64,000 bases of DNA from Leishmania martiniquensis (Eukaryota > Euglenozoa > Kinetoplastea > Trypanosomatida > Trypanosomatidae). The stretch lies in the NCBI RefSeq assembly GCF_017916325.1, contig NC_090149.1, positions 64,501 through 128,500 of the forward strand, given 5' to 3'. The position numbers and the translations under genes were made by a program. Each line of letters opens with the position of its first letter. Positions within the stretch are counted from its first letter, which is position 1. The notes under the pieces were generated by a model, which had not been told where the DNA came from, did no database searches, and saw only the letters and a list, made by a program, of their open reading frames with translations. Shown here in pieces: positions 9,705-20,243 of the stretch.

Positions 9705-11837
9705 ATGGATGCGAGCGCCACCTTCTGCAGCTTCCCGACACAAGAGCGGGGAATCCTGCTCGCCAACACGTACAGGCCCCTTTCTCTCTATGCCGCCGAC
9801 GTGCATGTGAGCCTCTACGGCTACACCGCGCAGGTAACCCTCTCGCTGGAATATGTCAATGAGACCAACAAAGTGGTGAGAGTCATCGCCGCCTATCCGA
9901 CACCGCCGTCGTATCAGCTGCAACGCACCTTGCTGCGGGGTCCCGGGAGTGAGATCAGCGCACACTCGTATGCGCCGCTGCGCTCACTGCACTCGGTCGA
10001 GGCAGGGGGCGCACTGTTCGCCAAGCCGCTCGCAGACGCGGCTGTCGACGCCGTAGCGACGCAGGGCGTGCCGTGGGGGGTGAATCCTGGCGAGTCCATC
10101 TTGATGAAGGCCGTGTACCACGTCCCCATCTCGGCAACGCATCGCACGAGCGAGGTTGCGTTCACGCTGCCCGCCTCGTTGATCCCGGTGGTGCAGCGGC
10201 CACCGGATGTGCAGCGAATGTACACAAAATTCCTCGACGCGCGCAGTCGGCTGAGGCACCTCACCCAGAAAAGAGGCTCCACGCGCGTCTGCGTTGACGC
10301 GCAGCTGCTTTTTCCGCTCCGAGGTGTCGTGACGCTCGAGAAGGGAGCCAAGGTCGTTCCGGAGATGGGCAGCGCCAGCTCCAACGTGAGCGTCCACTAC
10401 ATAGGCGACGCGTGCTTCCAGCTCACCTTCCATGATGACCTCCCAATGAAGGCGTGCATGCGGATGCCGCTCTGTGTGCGCGCACCTGTTGCAGCAACGT
10501 CAGAGCCGCTGCGCCTGCACGCCATTGCCGTATTGCCACCACCCATCTCTGCGCTCAGCGACTCCACTGCTGGGGCCGCTGCTGCGATGGTGCTCACCAT
10601 CGCCCCGTCCCTCAGCGACTTGCCTATCAATGCAGATATCATCTTCGTGGTGGACGCGCACAGCGCCGCGGCGGGGGCGAAAGCAGCGGCGTCGGTCATG
10701 TCGGCGATTCAATCGCTGAAGGGAACGGAGAGCCTCGTTAATGTGGTCCTGTGCCGCGACGTCCAACGCGGCGGGGCGGTGTCGCTGTTGCCGGACGGCT
10801 CTCTCCAGCCCTCAGAGGTGCCGCACGAGTCCCTGCTGGCTTTCATGAAGGAAGAGGGCGCGCAGCTGTCCCCAGCGGGTTCCGTCACTCTCTCCCCCCA
10901 CCTGCCCTCCGTCCTGCACGACATTATCACGGGGCGCGGTATCGCCACGAGCATTCCAGCTGGTTACGTGCGCAACATCATCGTCTTGTCCGACGGCGGA
11001 AGGCAGCAGACCGACGCGGACTCCGTCGCGATGGCCTGCGAAGTAGGCAACGCGCGTAGAGCCTGCCGAGTGCACGCAGTCGCCCTCTCACCCGCAGCCG
11101 ATGCAGCGGTGCTCGAGGCGCTTGCCGAGGCCTCTGGTGGCCTCTTTGTGTCAGCAGCGGTGTCGAGTACCGGCGAAGTGGGTGAAGGTGCTGTAGACGA
11201 GGCCGTTCAGGCTGCCGTCTCTGCCGCGGCTGTTCCGTGTTTAGTCGATCTCCGCACAAAGTGGGAGGTAACGGAAGGTGGCGTCTCGGCGGCATCGACT
11301 GCAGCAGCGGCGGCGGCGCCGTCGCCTTTGCGCTTGGCTGCTGACGCTGACGGGGAGAGTAGCGCATGCATCCCTCTCGGAACGCAGCGAGTGCTCTACG
11401 GTCTCCTCAGCTCCGCGGACTCGCAGCTGACGGTGCGCCTCTTTGGGCGGGTAGGGGAGATGCGGTTGGAGTATACCGCCTCCTCCGCCGTCCGGCCGTC
11501 ACTGCCGTCGGACGCCGCCGACGGGGAATCTGCAACGGCGTCCTTAATGTTGATGACCGCTGCGGCGGCGGCCCGCATCGCCCACCTGACGCAAACCTTT
11601 CATGCCACCAACGAGAGTGATGCACACGAAGTCATTGCCCTCTCCCAACGCTGCATGCTGCCCTCCCCGTACACTATCCTCACGGATGGTAGCAGCGGAC
11701 CTTGTGGTGAGCACAAGATGGGTGGCGTTGTGCACCTGCCTTCGATACAAGCGGCGGTGCATGTTGAACTCGCCATCCGCGCTCGTCGCGTCGAGCTGCA
11801 GGCGGCCGCCGCTCTCAGGGCACCGCGCCTGGCGTGA
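9705..11837 (+). CDS. VIT and von Willebrand factor A domain protein
   Basis: 710 residues. Residues about 15-150 match a VIT (vault protein inter-alpha-trypsin) domain: 'PLSLYAADVHVSLYGYTAQVTL' and a later 'GESILMKAVYHVPI' segment. A vWA-like fold follows from about residue 306, with strand 'ADIIFVVD' and a later 'NIIVLSDG' strand. Near residues 625-665 is the helical block 'RIAHLTQ...ALSQRCMLPSPYTIL', which resembles the region after vWA in VWA5A/PARP4-type proteins. The metal site is not canonical: where the family has DxSxS, this protein has D317-A-H-S-A, so two of the three metal ligands are missing. A divalent-cation-dependent ligand site is therefore doubtful. No signal peptide is seen, so a cytosolic protein-interaction role is likely. 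The specific function is unknown. Confidence 0.82.
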   Translation: MDASATFCSFPTQERGILLANTYRPLSLYAADVHVSLYGYTAQVTLSLEYVNETNKVVRVIAAYPTPPSYQLQRTLLRGPGSEISAHSYAPLRSLHSVEAGGALFAKPLADAAVDAVATQGVPWGVNPGESILMKAVYHVPISATHRTSEVAFTLPASLIPVVQRPPDVQRMYTKFLDARSRLRHLTQKRGSTRVCVDAQLLFPLRGVVTLEKGAKVVPEMGSASSNVSVHYIGDACFQLTFHDDLPMKACMRMPLCVRAPVAATSEPLRLHAIAVLPPPISALSDSTAGAAAAMVLTIAPSLSDLPINADIIFVVDAHSAAAGAKAAASVMSAIQSLKGTESLVNVVLCRDVQRGGAVSLLPDGSLQPSEVPHESLLAFMKEEGAQLSPAGSVTLSPHLPSVLHDIITGRGIATSIPAGYVRNIIVLSDGGRQQTDADSVAMACEVGNARRACRVHAVALSPAADAAVLEALAEASGGLFVSAAVSSTGEVGEGAVDEAVQAAVSAAAVPCLVDLRTKWEVTEGGVSAASTAAAAAAPSPLRLAADADGESSACIPLGTQRVLYGLLSSADSQLTVRLFGRVGEMRLEYTASSAVRPSLPSDAADGESATASLMLMTAAAAARIAHLTQTFHATNESDAHEVIALSQRCMLPSPYTILTDGSSGPCGEHKMGGVVHLPSIQAAVHVELAIRARRVELQAAAALRAPRLA

Positions 11838-13083
11838 GAGGCGTCGCTCAGCGGTGGGAGAGAATGCGCTTTGAGGGAGAGCGTCTGGCCCTCGCCGCGT
11901 CCACTGGCTGGAGAAGCCAACGTGTGGCGCGTGGCGTGGCGTGGGGGGAAGGAGGAGGAGCCGTCGTGTCGCGCTTAGGGAGCGGCCAAAAATGAAGGCA
12001 AAGCGACGGCCACGTGCGTTCGCATCGCACACCACCACCCACTACGCCCCCTCCCCCATGGCGGGGTGCACTCGCAGGGGCGCTGAGCTGCCCGCGGACA
12101 GCTCCACATGTATAGCAATCATTCGTTCAGCTGTTTCTAGGCAGCTCCACTTCCATATCGGGTGCACAACTGCGGCGTATCGCCCTCTGTCTATGCCGCG
12201 GTGTGGCCACCGGTTCCGCCTACACTCCTCTGCCTCATCTGCTTCTCTCGGCTGCGGATGGTGGTGCACCGCAGAAGCTGTCGCCTCTCTTTTATGTGGT
12301 GGGCAAGTGGAAATGAGAGAGGGGGGAGGAGGAGGGCACTGCTGCAGCTGCAGAACTTAGTGACCTATGCTGCGCTTCGAGGGAGAATGTCGTGGCCGTG
12401 GAATAAAAGGGAGCAGGCAAGAAGGGGGGAGAGGGCTGCCGGAGAGAAGTACCACACACACACGAACGTCGGTGTCTGTCTGTGAGCCCGTCACCTCACA
12501 TGTAATCGAGAACATTAGCCTCCGCCCCCTTTCGCTGTTTTTTTTTTGTGTGTGTGTTGACGTTGTCGTTGTCGTCGTCTGCACATGTCGATGATGCGCG
12601 GCAGCGTGAGCGACTCAGAAGCGAAAGAAGTGAATCGATGCTGTAAGAGGGAAGAAAGAGGTGTGTATTGGGGGCATGTACTGTCTCCTTCACGGAAAGC
12701 GCGCTGTGGCGACTCTCGTGCATCATCTCCCCACCGTCACTACAAGTGTGACGCAAGGGGCGCAAGGGTGAATGGCAGCCGTCTCACTGCTGGAGATGGC
12801 GTGCAGCTCGATTCTCCCTCCTATCGGCGGAGGAGGTCGCGTGACGATATCGCGCCTTACCAGCCACGTGCGTGCGCATGCCTGTCTGCCCTCACGACGA
12901 GCAATTCTTCGTCATCTTATGTGGAAGGAGGAGGTTGGCTCTGCTGTTGCTTTCCCAAAACCTCTGAAACTCATGTTAACTTCTGGGCTCAATCCGATCT
13001 CCGCCCCCCCTCCTCCCTTCCCACTAAGACGCAGGCACACCTCTCAGTGCGCGCGTGGCATCTGATGGGGCCCAGCAATCTCG
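11838..13083. other. Intergenic spacer, left of repeat copy A
   Basis: Probably 3'UTR of the VIT/vWA gene. It contains a T-rich run near 12538-12548 followed by GT repeats. No convincing coding sequence on either strand. Confidence 0.55.
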
Positions 13084-13564
13084 GGGCGAGAGGGCCGCCG
13101 ACGTCAAGCAGCCCCTCTCTCCCCTTCATCCAGCGCCTCTGCCGAGCCACCTCGGGTGGCGACACGGTCAGGCACCTGCGGCAGTGGGCACGCCTATATC
13201 ACTCACATGATGGGCAAAGGTCCCACGTCACACCAATGCGCCCCCGCCCTGCCCACACAGCCCCTCCCCCACTGGCTTGGGGGCGCCCGCGCCACACCAT
13301 GGGAGCCCTGCTCCACGAGGCGATCGGGCACCACGATGGGTGCGGCTGTGAGGCGACCCGCGGCGCGGATGTGCGCGGAGCTTGGAAGCAGAGGCCGCGT
13401 CGAGATGGCCGAGCCTGTGTGCTGCTTTAGCGAGCGTGTCTCCGCAACCGCGTCGCACCGCGCCATGTGGGGGAGGGGCTGTGTGGGCAGGGCGGGGGGC
13501 CGAGCGGCGTTCGGCTGACGTCGTGAGGCAGAGAGTGGGGAGACGCCAGCTGAACATCCCCCAA
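13084..13564 (+). repeat. SIDER-like interspersed repeat, copy A
   Basis: A 481-bp block nearly identical to 43952-44431, same orientation. It begins at GGGCGAGAGGGCCGCC and ends at CATCCCCCAA. The only difference I see is one extra G in a G-run (six G at 13494-13499 against five in copy B). It sits in the spacer after the VIT/vWA stop and 343 bp before the CAX pseudogene. Size, GC-rich sequence, 3'UTR placement and dispersal fit the Leishmania SIDER retroposon family, whose members lower mRNA stability, but I cannot align to a SIDER consensus here. No target-site duplication is obvious at the ends. Confidence 0.75.
13241..13498. repeat. 32-bp perfect inverted repeat inside copy A
   Basis: Left arm 13241-13272 starts CCCCCGCCCTGCCCACACAG; right arm 13467-13498 is its exact reverse complement, with a 194-nt loop. 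In a transcript this would form a very stable GC-rich hairpin. Confidence 0.9.
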
Positions 13565-13906
13565 GGAAGCCATCAGTCAGGAAGCAGGCGGCGCCTCTTT
13601 ACCTGCGGGGCCGATCAGCTCGTGTGTGTATGTGAGGGTGTTTGGCTCGTCTGGGTTGTTGTCTCGGCGTTTTCTTCCCTCCCTCCCCTCGTTCGACGGC
13701 GGCACACCCCTGGTCGGCTCCGTGCTCCGCACACATATCAAAGCCACCTATCACTCTTCTCCCCCTACTCCCTCTCCCATCTGTAAAGGGCCCGCACCAC
13801 CTCCGCCCTTTCCGCCATCACCAGCCCTCGAGACCCTCCCCCCACCTCTTCCACGCTCAGTGTTCTGCTGCGACCACGTCTCGCTCACAGGCGGATAAGC
13901 GGCTTG
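13565..13906. other. Leader region of CAX pseudogene
   Basis: Pyrimidine-rich from about 13670 to 13860, with a plausible acceptor AG at 13889-13890, 16 nt before the pseudogene ATG at 13907. The processing signals look intact although the gene is broken. Confidence 0.5.
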
Positions 13907-15423
13907 ATGCCCAGCTCCGGTGGTACGTTCGTCCCGGACTATGGCACTGGAGGTGGTGGCGGCAACGCGGTCGCCGCATCCATCTTCGGCGACTCCCTCT
14001 ACCGCGGCAGCAGCGTGGACGTGCCGGCGCAGATGGGCAACCCTGGCGTCGACGACTTCCCACGAGGACCCGCACGACGCGCACCGAACAGGAATGCAGC
14101 AGCTGGCGCAGTCGTTCCACTACGCCCCCTACGTCAAGAGTCTTCTGCTGTGGGTGCCGCTGATGCTGATACTCGCTCTAGCCCCATCGAGCGCATCTAC
14201 AGCTGATGCCTCTAACGCGAGTTCGCTGCTGATACCCGTGTCTAGCGCGGCTGGGAGCGCTATGTTTGCGTGCGCGCTGCTGCTTCTCCTGCCCACCAAC
14301 ACGCTTCTCATCGAGTACGCCAAGGATCTGGCGGTGCGCCACGACAGCCTCTCTCTCGGCATCGCCGTCAACCTTGTCGCCGAGCACGCGGCAGAGTTGG
14401 CGTTCTCTCTTCGCGATGCTGTACACGAAGCGATCACTGTGCTGAGTGACGCCGATGCTGCTCGGGTGCGTCCTGATGAACCTGCTCGGTGTCCTAGGCT
14501 CCTCCATCATAGCCGCACCGCTGACGGACGGCGCCTCCGTCGACCTCGGCATCTCCTCCTGGACCGCCTTTAGCGCCAGCGGTTTGGTCTTCTCAACGGT
14601 CGTCTTTCTTTCGCCAACAGTGTACGGCGCGACGGTCCTTGGGCCCAACGCAGTAGGTCAGCTTCGTCAGGGCACGCCAGTCAAGCAAGTCGAAGAGCAG
14701 CGGACGCGCAGAATGCTCTTCGTCTCCCGCAGCCTGGCACTCTGCGTCTTGGCTGTGTACGCTCTCTATGTGTGGAAGGTGGTGCGGTCCAACAGCAACT
14801 ATTACGTCTCCTCCGACAACCCCAACGCCCCATCGAGCCTGGTCTACGCGCTGCAGTACCACGACCGGCTGCGCAGCACGCGGGAGGTAGACCTCGGGAG
14901 TCGCTACTCGAAGCGCTTTGCCGTGACGAGGGCCCTGGCTTGTCTGGCGACGTTGGCGACACTGTGCTGGGTGCTCGTCGCGACGCTGCCCGCCACTAAG
15001 ACAACGACGTCTCTCCCACTTTCCTTCACATTGGCCGTCCTTCTCCCGTGCGTCTTTGAAGCTGGCGGTGCGGCGGCGTCGGTACTCTTGTCGCAGGCCG
15101 GCAGACCCGACATCGCCGCCGGCATCGCCTTCACGTCCATCGTGCATCTGTACATGTTTGTTCTGCCAGCTCTGGTGCTGGCAGGCTGGCTAATACTGTA
15201 GGCGCCCCTGGAGCTGTCCTTTCACCCCTTCCTAGTCTGCTGCTGCTTCGTCGCATCGCTGGTGGTGGCGCAGGTGATGTCGTCCAACCGCGTGCGGTGG
15301 CTGGAGGGCGTGGCACTTGTGGCACTTTACGCATTGATCGTGTGCGCCTGTCTGCTCGGTCACTGGCACCTGTGCATGCATGTAAGGTACCACGACTCCT
15401 CCCACCAGCACTATGGCTACTAA
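13907..15423 (+). pseudogene. Broken CAX-type Ca2+/H+ (cation/proton) exchanger
   Basis: Exchanger homology runs through three reading frames. Frame from ATG 13907 gives a Gly-rich N-terminus, then shifts near 14060 (one extra C in CTTCCCACG) to the frame encoding 'QQLAQSFHYAPYVKSLLLW' and the first alpha repeat ('AVNLVAEHAAELAFSL', 'EAITVL'). Near 14440-14448 it shifts again to the frame with 'MLLGCVLMNLLGVLG' and the following membrane spans. That frame stops at TAG 15199-15201, and the same frame beyond it still encodes the CAX C-terminus ('LELSFHPFLV', 'VRWLEGVALVALYALI') to TAA 15421-15423. So there are two frameshifts and one nonsense codon. The second alpha repeat also lacks the usual GNAAEH motif and reads 'FEAGGAA'. 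CAX proteins load Ca2+ into acidic organelles in exchange for protons. Sequencing errors could explain single indels but not all lesions easily. Confidence 0.82.
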
Positions 15424-16385
15424 GCAGGAGGGCGATGACGACTCATCGCATCTGTATGTGCCCTACTGTGTGCTGCGAAGCCTCCCGTGACGGTGCCCTG
15501 CCAGGCACGATGCACTATAGATGAGTCACTGTGCGTGTCTGTGTTCGCTTGCGCATGCGTCGGTGCTTTTCCGTGGTCATAGAAGAAGAGAAGAGGCAGT
15601 TCGAGTTGGCGACTCAACACTCGGTCGTTCATATGGCAGAGGCACTCACACGACATTGGGCAGCCCCCCACCCACCCCCACTCCCTCCGTGAAGAAGAGG
15701 CACTGAAGGAGACAGCAGAAGAGGCAGCTGCAGCATCAGGAGGGCATACCTACATCACACTCGATAGATGTGCGTGTGTGTAGCCGCATGTGGCCCGCGT
15801 GCGTGTTTGATTTGGGGTGGGCTACAGGTGTTGTAGCTCAGTGCATGTAGACCGTCTGCCCTGACACAGAAGCACACTCATCACAGCGCCTTCTGCGGCC
15901 TTCACCCAGCACCCTCCCTCTCCTGCGTCTGCCCCGTTGCGGTCTACAAGGATCCCCGACAGCTGAAGACTCGGGCTCCCTCCCCACTCCCCGCTCATCC
16001 ACTTAGCTCGTCTGCAACGCGCCTCTCCTCGCCCCCCTCCCCTTCCCTTTCTCTCCCTCTCGCTCGGCTCAGTATCAATAGATAAACAGTGAGGGGCGTG
16101 CCCTTTGTGTTGTTTTTACTTCCCCTCTCAAGTTCCAACGAGCGGGAAGGCGGCCCAAGCCTACCCGGAGACGAGCACGCGTTCCTGTTTTCACCCTCTC
16201 TCTCTACTTGGTGCTCTCTCGGTGACGCGGCGAGAGACGCTGTTGGCACGGCTGCACATTGCGTCTGTGCTTGCGCCTTTGCGTTAAGAAGCGATTGGGC
16301 CACTCTCTGTTGTCTCAACGAAGGATACGGTGAAACACACACAGACACACACACACACACACTCCTCCCACCCCCACCCCTGGGT
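15424..16385. other. Intergenic spacer, CAX pseudogene to zinc-knuckle gene
   Basis: About 0.96 kb, C/T-rich in 15900-16080, with a CA run at about 16336-16362 just before the next gene. The downstream frame is open leftwards to 16089, but without an ATG before 16386. No other gene is supported. Confidence 0.55.
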
Positions 16386-19280
16386 ATGCTGACGGGCGGC
16401 TTAGATGAGCAACTTTTGCACCGCTGCTGCGTGCAGCTCTCGGCGCCGTTGGTCGACCCCACAGTGCTGAGCACGGAGCAGGGAAATGCGATCCGCTTTG
16501 CAAAGCAGCACGCAGCCGCCCACCCTCGCGAGGTCGCCCGCGCGCTTGTCTGGCGTGTCGTCGACAGCGCAGATGACACGCTCGACCAGTCCGTGAACGA
16601 GGACCGCGCCGGGGCGTGGAGCGTGCTGACCGCCGTGGTCGCTGAGTGCGGTGACTCGAAGAGCGAGGTATTCCGCACATCGCTTGGCGACCATCTCGCC
16701 TCCCTCCTGCCGTACCTCGTCGGCTATCGCTGGTTCACGTCGGTGCGCAGCATTCAGGAAGACGGGCTCCACAGCAGCGCCGAGGCCGTTCTCCATTACG
16801 ACAAAGTTGTTCCGGCGTCGCTGATCAACGGCTTCAGTGCTCACAATGTCGACGCGAACGCGGTGGCCATGATGAGCCGGCGCTACCGCAGGTACCTCGC
16901 CGTGTGGAAGTCTGTGTGGCGCCCAGACGTGTACCAGTCACTGAAGGATATGGTCAAGCGCGTCGAGGCGACCGGCAACCTTCTGCCCCCCGTGGCCGAA
17001 GATGTGCTAGTCGTGCCAGACGGGTATCGGGAGAGCCTGTGGCGGCTGCGCCGTACAGCACCGCGGCCGAGCATTGCACTCGAGCTGCTGCGTAACTATG
17101 GATGGCCAATGACAGTGATTCCGCGCGAGAACAACAATACGGTGCGGGCACCGACCTACGTGCTGCCGAAGACAGAGTCAGAGCTGCGCCAGCTGGACCC
17201 GGCGATGCACCCGACAGTGCTTCAGTGGCTCAAGACAATGCACCAGAAGCGCGGCGGATGTGCCGGGTGTGATTCGTGGGAGCACACGGATGCCCGTTGC
17301 CCGTGCGAGATACCCTTCTGGCGCTCCCCGAGCGATGAGAGCGCCATGAAGACCCATCGTGCGCTGGTCGCCACCGCCACCGGCGGCGCGGCGCTTCCGG
17401 ATTTGACCTACGTGCAGTCAGCCCGCGTCCTCTACGCATCGAATCTTCGGCTGCCACTGCGCGTGCCGGAGGCGCTGGACACCATCACGAAGCTCATCCG
17501 CGACGAGAAGCCCTACGAGGAGTTGCTCGCCGCCTTCGACACAGTGCGCGGTGCCGTAACGGGCCCACGCGAGCGGCACGCCTTGTGGCGGCACGCCTCC
17601 TATCAGCTGCTGCCCTCCAAGACGGTCTTTGCGAAGCCGCACGATGAGGCGCTGAGCCCGTGCATGAAAAAAATATGCAGCCTCTTCCAGAGCTCGCGTC
17701 GCTTCCAGGAGTGGGAGCAGCTGGTGGGCGCGGTAGAGGTGCTCGACATGTGCTTCCGTCGCCGCGACGTCTGCAGACGCACTCGCCATAGCCTTGACGA
17801 GGCGCAGGCAACGATATCTTTTTTCTTCTGTCTGGTGGACGGCTCCCTCGCCGCGAGCTTCAACCCTGCCACGTACGCGCGAGTACCGGAGGATGTGGAG
17901 GCGCTGGCCCCACTCAAGGACAACCTGTGCCGCGTGTGCCTCGAGCCGTTCCACACAGCGGTAACCTGTCCTCTCGTTCGCGAAGACGAAGAGGCTGAGC
18001 ATCGCCGCTACAGCACCGGCAACAGCGCAACAAAGCCTCTTATCGAGGAGTGGGACCTGCAGGTGGCGCGGCGCGTGCTAGAGGACAACGAGTGCCTCTT
18101 CATGAAATACCCGGCGGAGGCGTACCGACTGGCGGCCGCGATGGAGCGCATTGACAGGGACGACCGACCTGCGAAGGACTTCCGTAAGGCCGAGCTGCAA
18201 CTGGCGGTGAAACTCATCCACGAGCGGCGCGTCGCTGTGTGCCCTCAATGCAATGTGACTGGGCACAGCCTGCGCAACTGCGAGCGCCGCGCCTACCGCG
18301 CCCTGAGCCGAGAGTCTCTACGGCCTATTGACGTGCGCCTCGATCCCCACAAGCTCCGGCAATGTATTCGCCGGTACTCAACAGAGGACGTCGCGCACGG
18401 CGAGCTGCTCGATGCCATGGACCTCTACGGGCGCGGCACCCATCTACTCCCCACGGCCTTCATGAAAGCCATCCGCGAGATGGACGACGCCCGCATCCCA
18501 CTCGCTGCGGCACGCTACGCGACAGACACAGTGCAGAGCTTCCTGCTCTTCAGCAACTCCACCGACCTTCTGCAGCACCTTCGCCAGTTCCGAGCCGCCC
18601 GTTTCCCTGAGGTGTGTGTCTTCTGCGACTCGTACCACCACCGCAGTGAGGACTGCGCCCGATGCCGTCAGGACGAGCGCGGGTACCTGCAGGAGCTGCG
18701 TCGCACTAGCCTGACTCTGTGGACGTACCTGTTGCACCGTGACGCTTATGATCAGCTGCTGCCGACAGACTACGTACGAGGCAAGGAGAGCGTGTTGGCG
18801 CTCGTTGACCAGCTCGAGGCGGACTACCGCCCTGGCGGTGTTGGCCGCTCACGCTTCTTCAAGGATAACGACCTGCCTGACATGACACCTGGAGCCATGC
18901 TGACGAACACATACGCGTCCATCACCGACACTCCAACGCTGACGATGACGCCCGCAACGGCGGTGGCGGCGCCCATTGCGGCAATAGAGGCCGCCATGGC
19001 CGAGACAGTTGAGACCACGGACGGCGGGGCAGCGCTGATTGGGGGCGAGGAGGACGCTCTTGGCCACGAGCGTGTCGTTGGCGACGAGGAGCACCGAAGC
19101 TCGCCGTCGTCGGGGGCGCTGTCAGAGGAAGAGCAACTCGGGAAAAAGCGGCCCCGTCGCAGTGGTGACGACGAGCAGGCGGATGCGGACCCGCTAGTGG
19201 GAGAGGAAGCTGGGGTGCACGAGGGTACGGTGGAGGAGCCACACACGGCACAGGCGCGCGTGAAGCAAGAGGCGCAGTGA
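16386..19280 (+). CDS. Protein with four dispersed CCHC zinc knuckles
   Basis: 964 residues from the first in-frame ATG. Four motifs with exact CX2CX4HX4C spacing occur at about residues 292-305, 515-528, 619-632 and 744-757. Between them are helical segments rich in Arg, Leu and Glu with repeated 'FMKxIRxMD/AxARYxxD' style helices. This suggests related units, each with a knuckle, although the units have diverged. The last ~100 residues are acidic and Thr/Glu-rich, with a basic 'KKRPRR' patch near residue 920. CCHC knuckles bind single-stranded nucleic acid, so an RNA-binding role is the reasonable inference, in nucleus or mitochondrion; the KKRPRR patch could be a nuclear signal. I do not recognise the named family. 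Confidence 0.85.
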   Translation: MLTGGLDEQLLHRCCVQLSAPLVDPTVLSTEQGNAIRFAKQHAAAHPREVARALVWRVVDSADDTLDQSVNEDRAGAWSVLTAVVAECGDSKSEVFRTSLGDHLASLLPYLVGYRWFTSVRSIQEDGLHSSAEAVLHYDKVVPASLINGFSAHNVDANAVAMMSRRYRRYLAVWKSVWRPDVYQSLKDMVKRVEATGNLLPPVAEDVLVVPDGYRESLWRLRRTAPRPSIALELLRNYGWPMTVIPRENNNTVRAPTYVLPKTESELRQLDPAMHPTVLQWLKTMHQKRGGCAGCDSWEHTDARCPCEIPFWRSPSDESAMKTHRALVATATGGAALPDLTYVQSARVLYASNLRLPLRVPEALDTITKLIRDEKPYEELLAAFDTVRGAVTGPRERHALWRHASYQLLPSKTVFAKPHDEALSPCMKKICSLFQSSRRFQEWEQLVGAVEVLDMCFRRRDVCRRTRHSLDEAQATISFFFCLVDGSLAASFNPATYARVPEDVEALAPLKDNLCRVCLEPFHTAVTCPLVREDEEAEHRRYSTGNSATKPLIEEWDLQVARRVLEDNECLFMKYPAEAYRLAAAMERIDRDDRPAKDFRKAELQLAVKLIHERRVAVCPQCNVTGHSLRNCERRAYRALSRESLRPIDVRLDPHKLRQCIRRYSTEDVAHGELLDAMDLYGRGTHLLPTAFMKAIREMDDARIPLAAARYATDTVQSFLLFSNSTDLLQHLRQFRAARFPEVCVFCDSYHHRSEDCARCRQDERGYLQELRRTSLTLWTYLLHRDAYDQLLPTDYVRGKESVLALVDQLEADYRPGGVGRSRFFKDNDLPDMTPGAMLTNTYASITDTPTLTMTPATAVAAPIAAIEAAMAETVETTDGGAALIGGEEDALGHERVVGDEEHRSSPSSGALSEEEQLGKKRPRRSGDDEQADADPLVGEEAGVHEGTVEEPHTAQARVKQEAQ

Positions 19281-20243
19281 CATGGCGCCGGGCAAGATGT
19301 TGTGCATGATGGATGTACGGAGTGCGAAGACGGCAAATCTGACGTTTTTGGGGCGCAGTCGCTGCGTTTCTGTATGGCGCACCGAGTTAAATTGTGCACG
19401 GGTGCGCTTTAAAGGAAGGGGGCGACTCGGGCATGCCTTTATGCAGAACGGGCAGATGTTGTTTCGCGTGTGTGTGTGTGCCCTGAACGCCGTAAAACGA
19501 AAGCACAGCGAATTCTAGGCGGCGGGGGACGGAGCACCGCCACAAAATAGCGCGCTCGCTGAGCTGCAGACGTTCATTAGCGCAAGGGCACCACCGCAGT
19601 CGAACGAGAGGCGGACCTACTAAGAGATGCCTCTTGTATAGGCGGCGGTGACTCACCGGCTCGTGTGTTAGTGAGAGTGTGTCGCGGGGCGCGGAGCGCA
19701 AGCATGAAGCGCGCCCCGTATTAGTCGCCCATCGTACGCGCCTTGCTGCTTTCAGGGCGTGGGCGCATCATGGAAGGAGGAGAGATCGGAACGCGGTGCA
19801 CCGCTGCGGTGCTCGCCTCCGACGCTCCTTCCCCCCTCTCTCAAATCGGTAGTGGTGTGCTTCCGTGACTTTCCCCCACATCACCAACACCTCAGCCTCT
19901 GCGGCACACACACACACACGCGCGCAAGCACGCACGCACGCCTGTGACTGTTGCGGTCTCGCAACTAACGCAAGAAGTTGTCCGCGCTATGAGTGTCTCA
20001 GTCATACTACCAGTGAACACGCGCGCACGCACAAACGCAGACGGCAACGAACAGGAAAGAGCGACCGTAACGTCATTAAATACACGCATGCAAGTGGGTT
20101 CAGAGTAGCCGATCTTCACCACCCCACACGCACGCACACAGAAACACCCTCACACGCACACCATCTCTTCCCCCGCTTCGCCCGCCCCACCCCAACCCTA
20201 CAGCCCTTGACTGCGAGTCGTCGTGCTGCTGTTCACACGGAAA
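19281..20243. other. Intergenic spacer, zinc-knuckle gene to SDR gene
   Basis: About 0.96 kb without a supported gene. GT run near 19468-19480, CA/CG-rich runs at 19902-19945 and 20127-20162, pyrimidine-rich leader at 20165-20210. Confidence 0.55.

Noticed and set aside
12585..13430. Plus-strand frame of 281 codons running into repeat copy A, matched by a frame in copy B
   Set aside because: The shared protein sequence simply reflects the duplicated DNA; the parts outside the repeat differ entirely, so it is not a gene family.
16089..16385. N-terminal extension of the zinc-knuckle protein
   Set aside because: No ATG in this part; it encodes CA-repeat Thr/His and is leader sequence.
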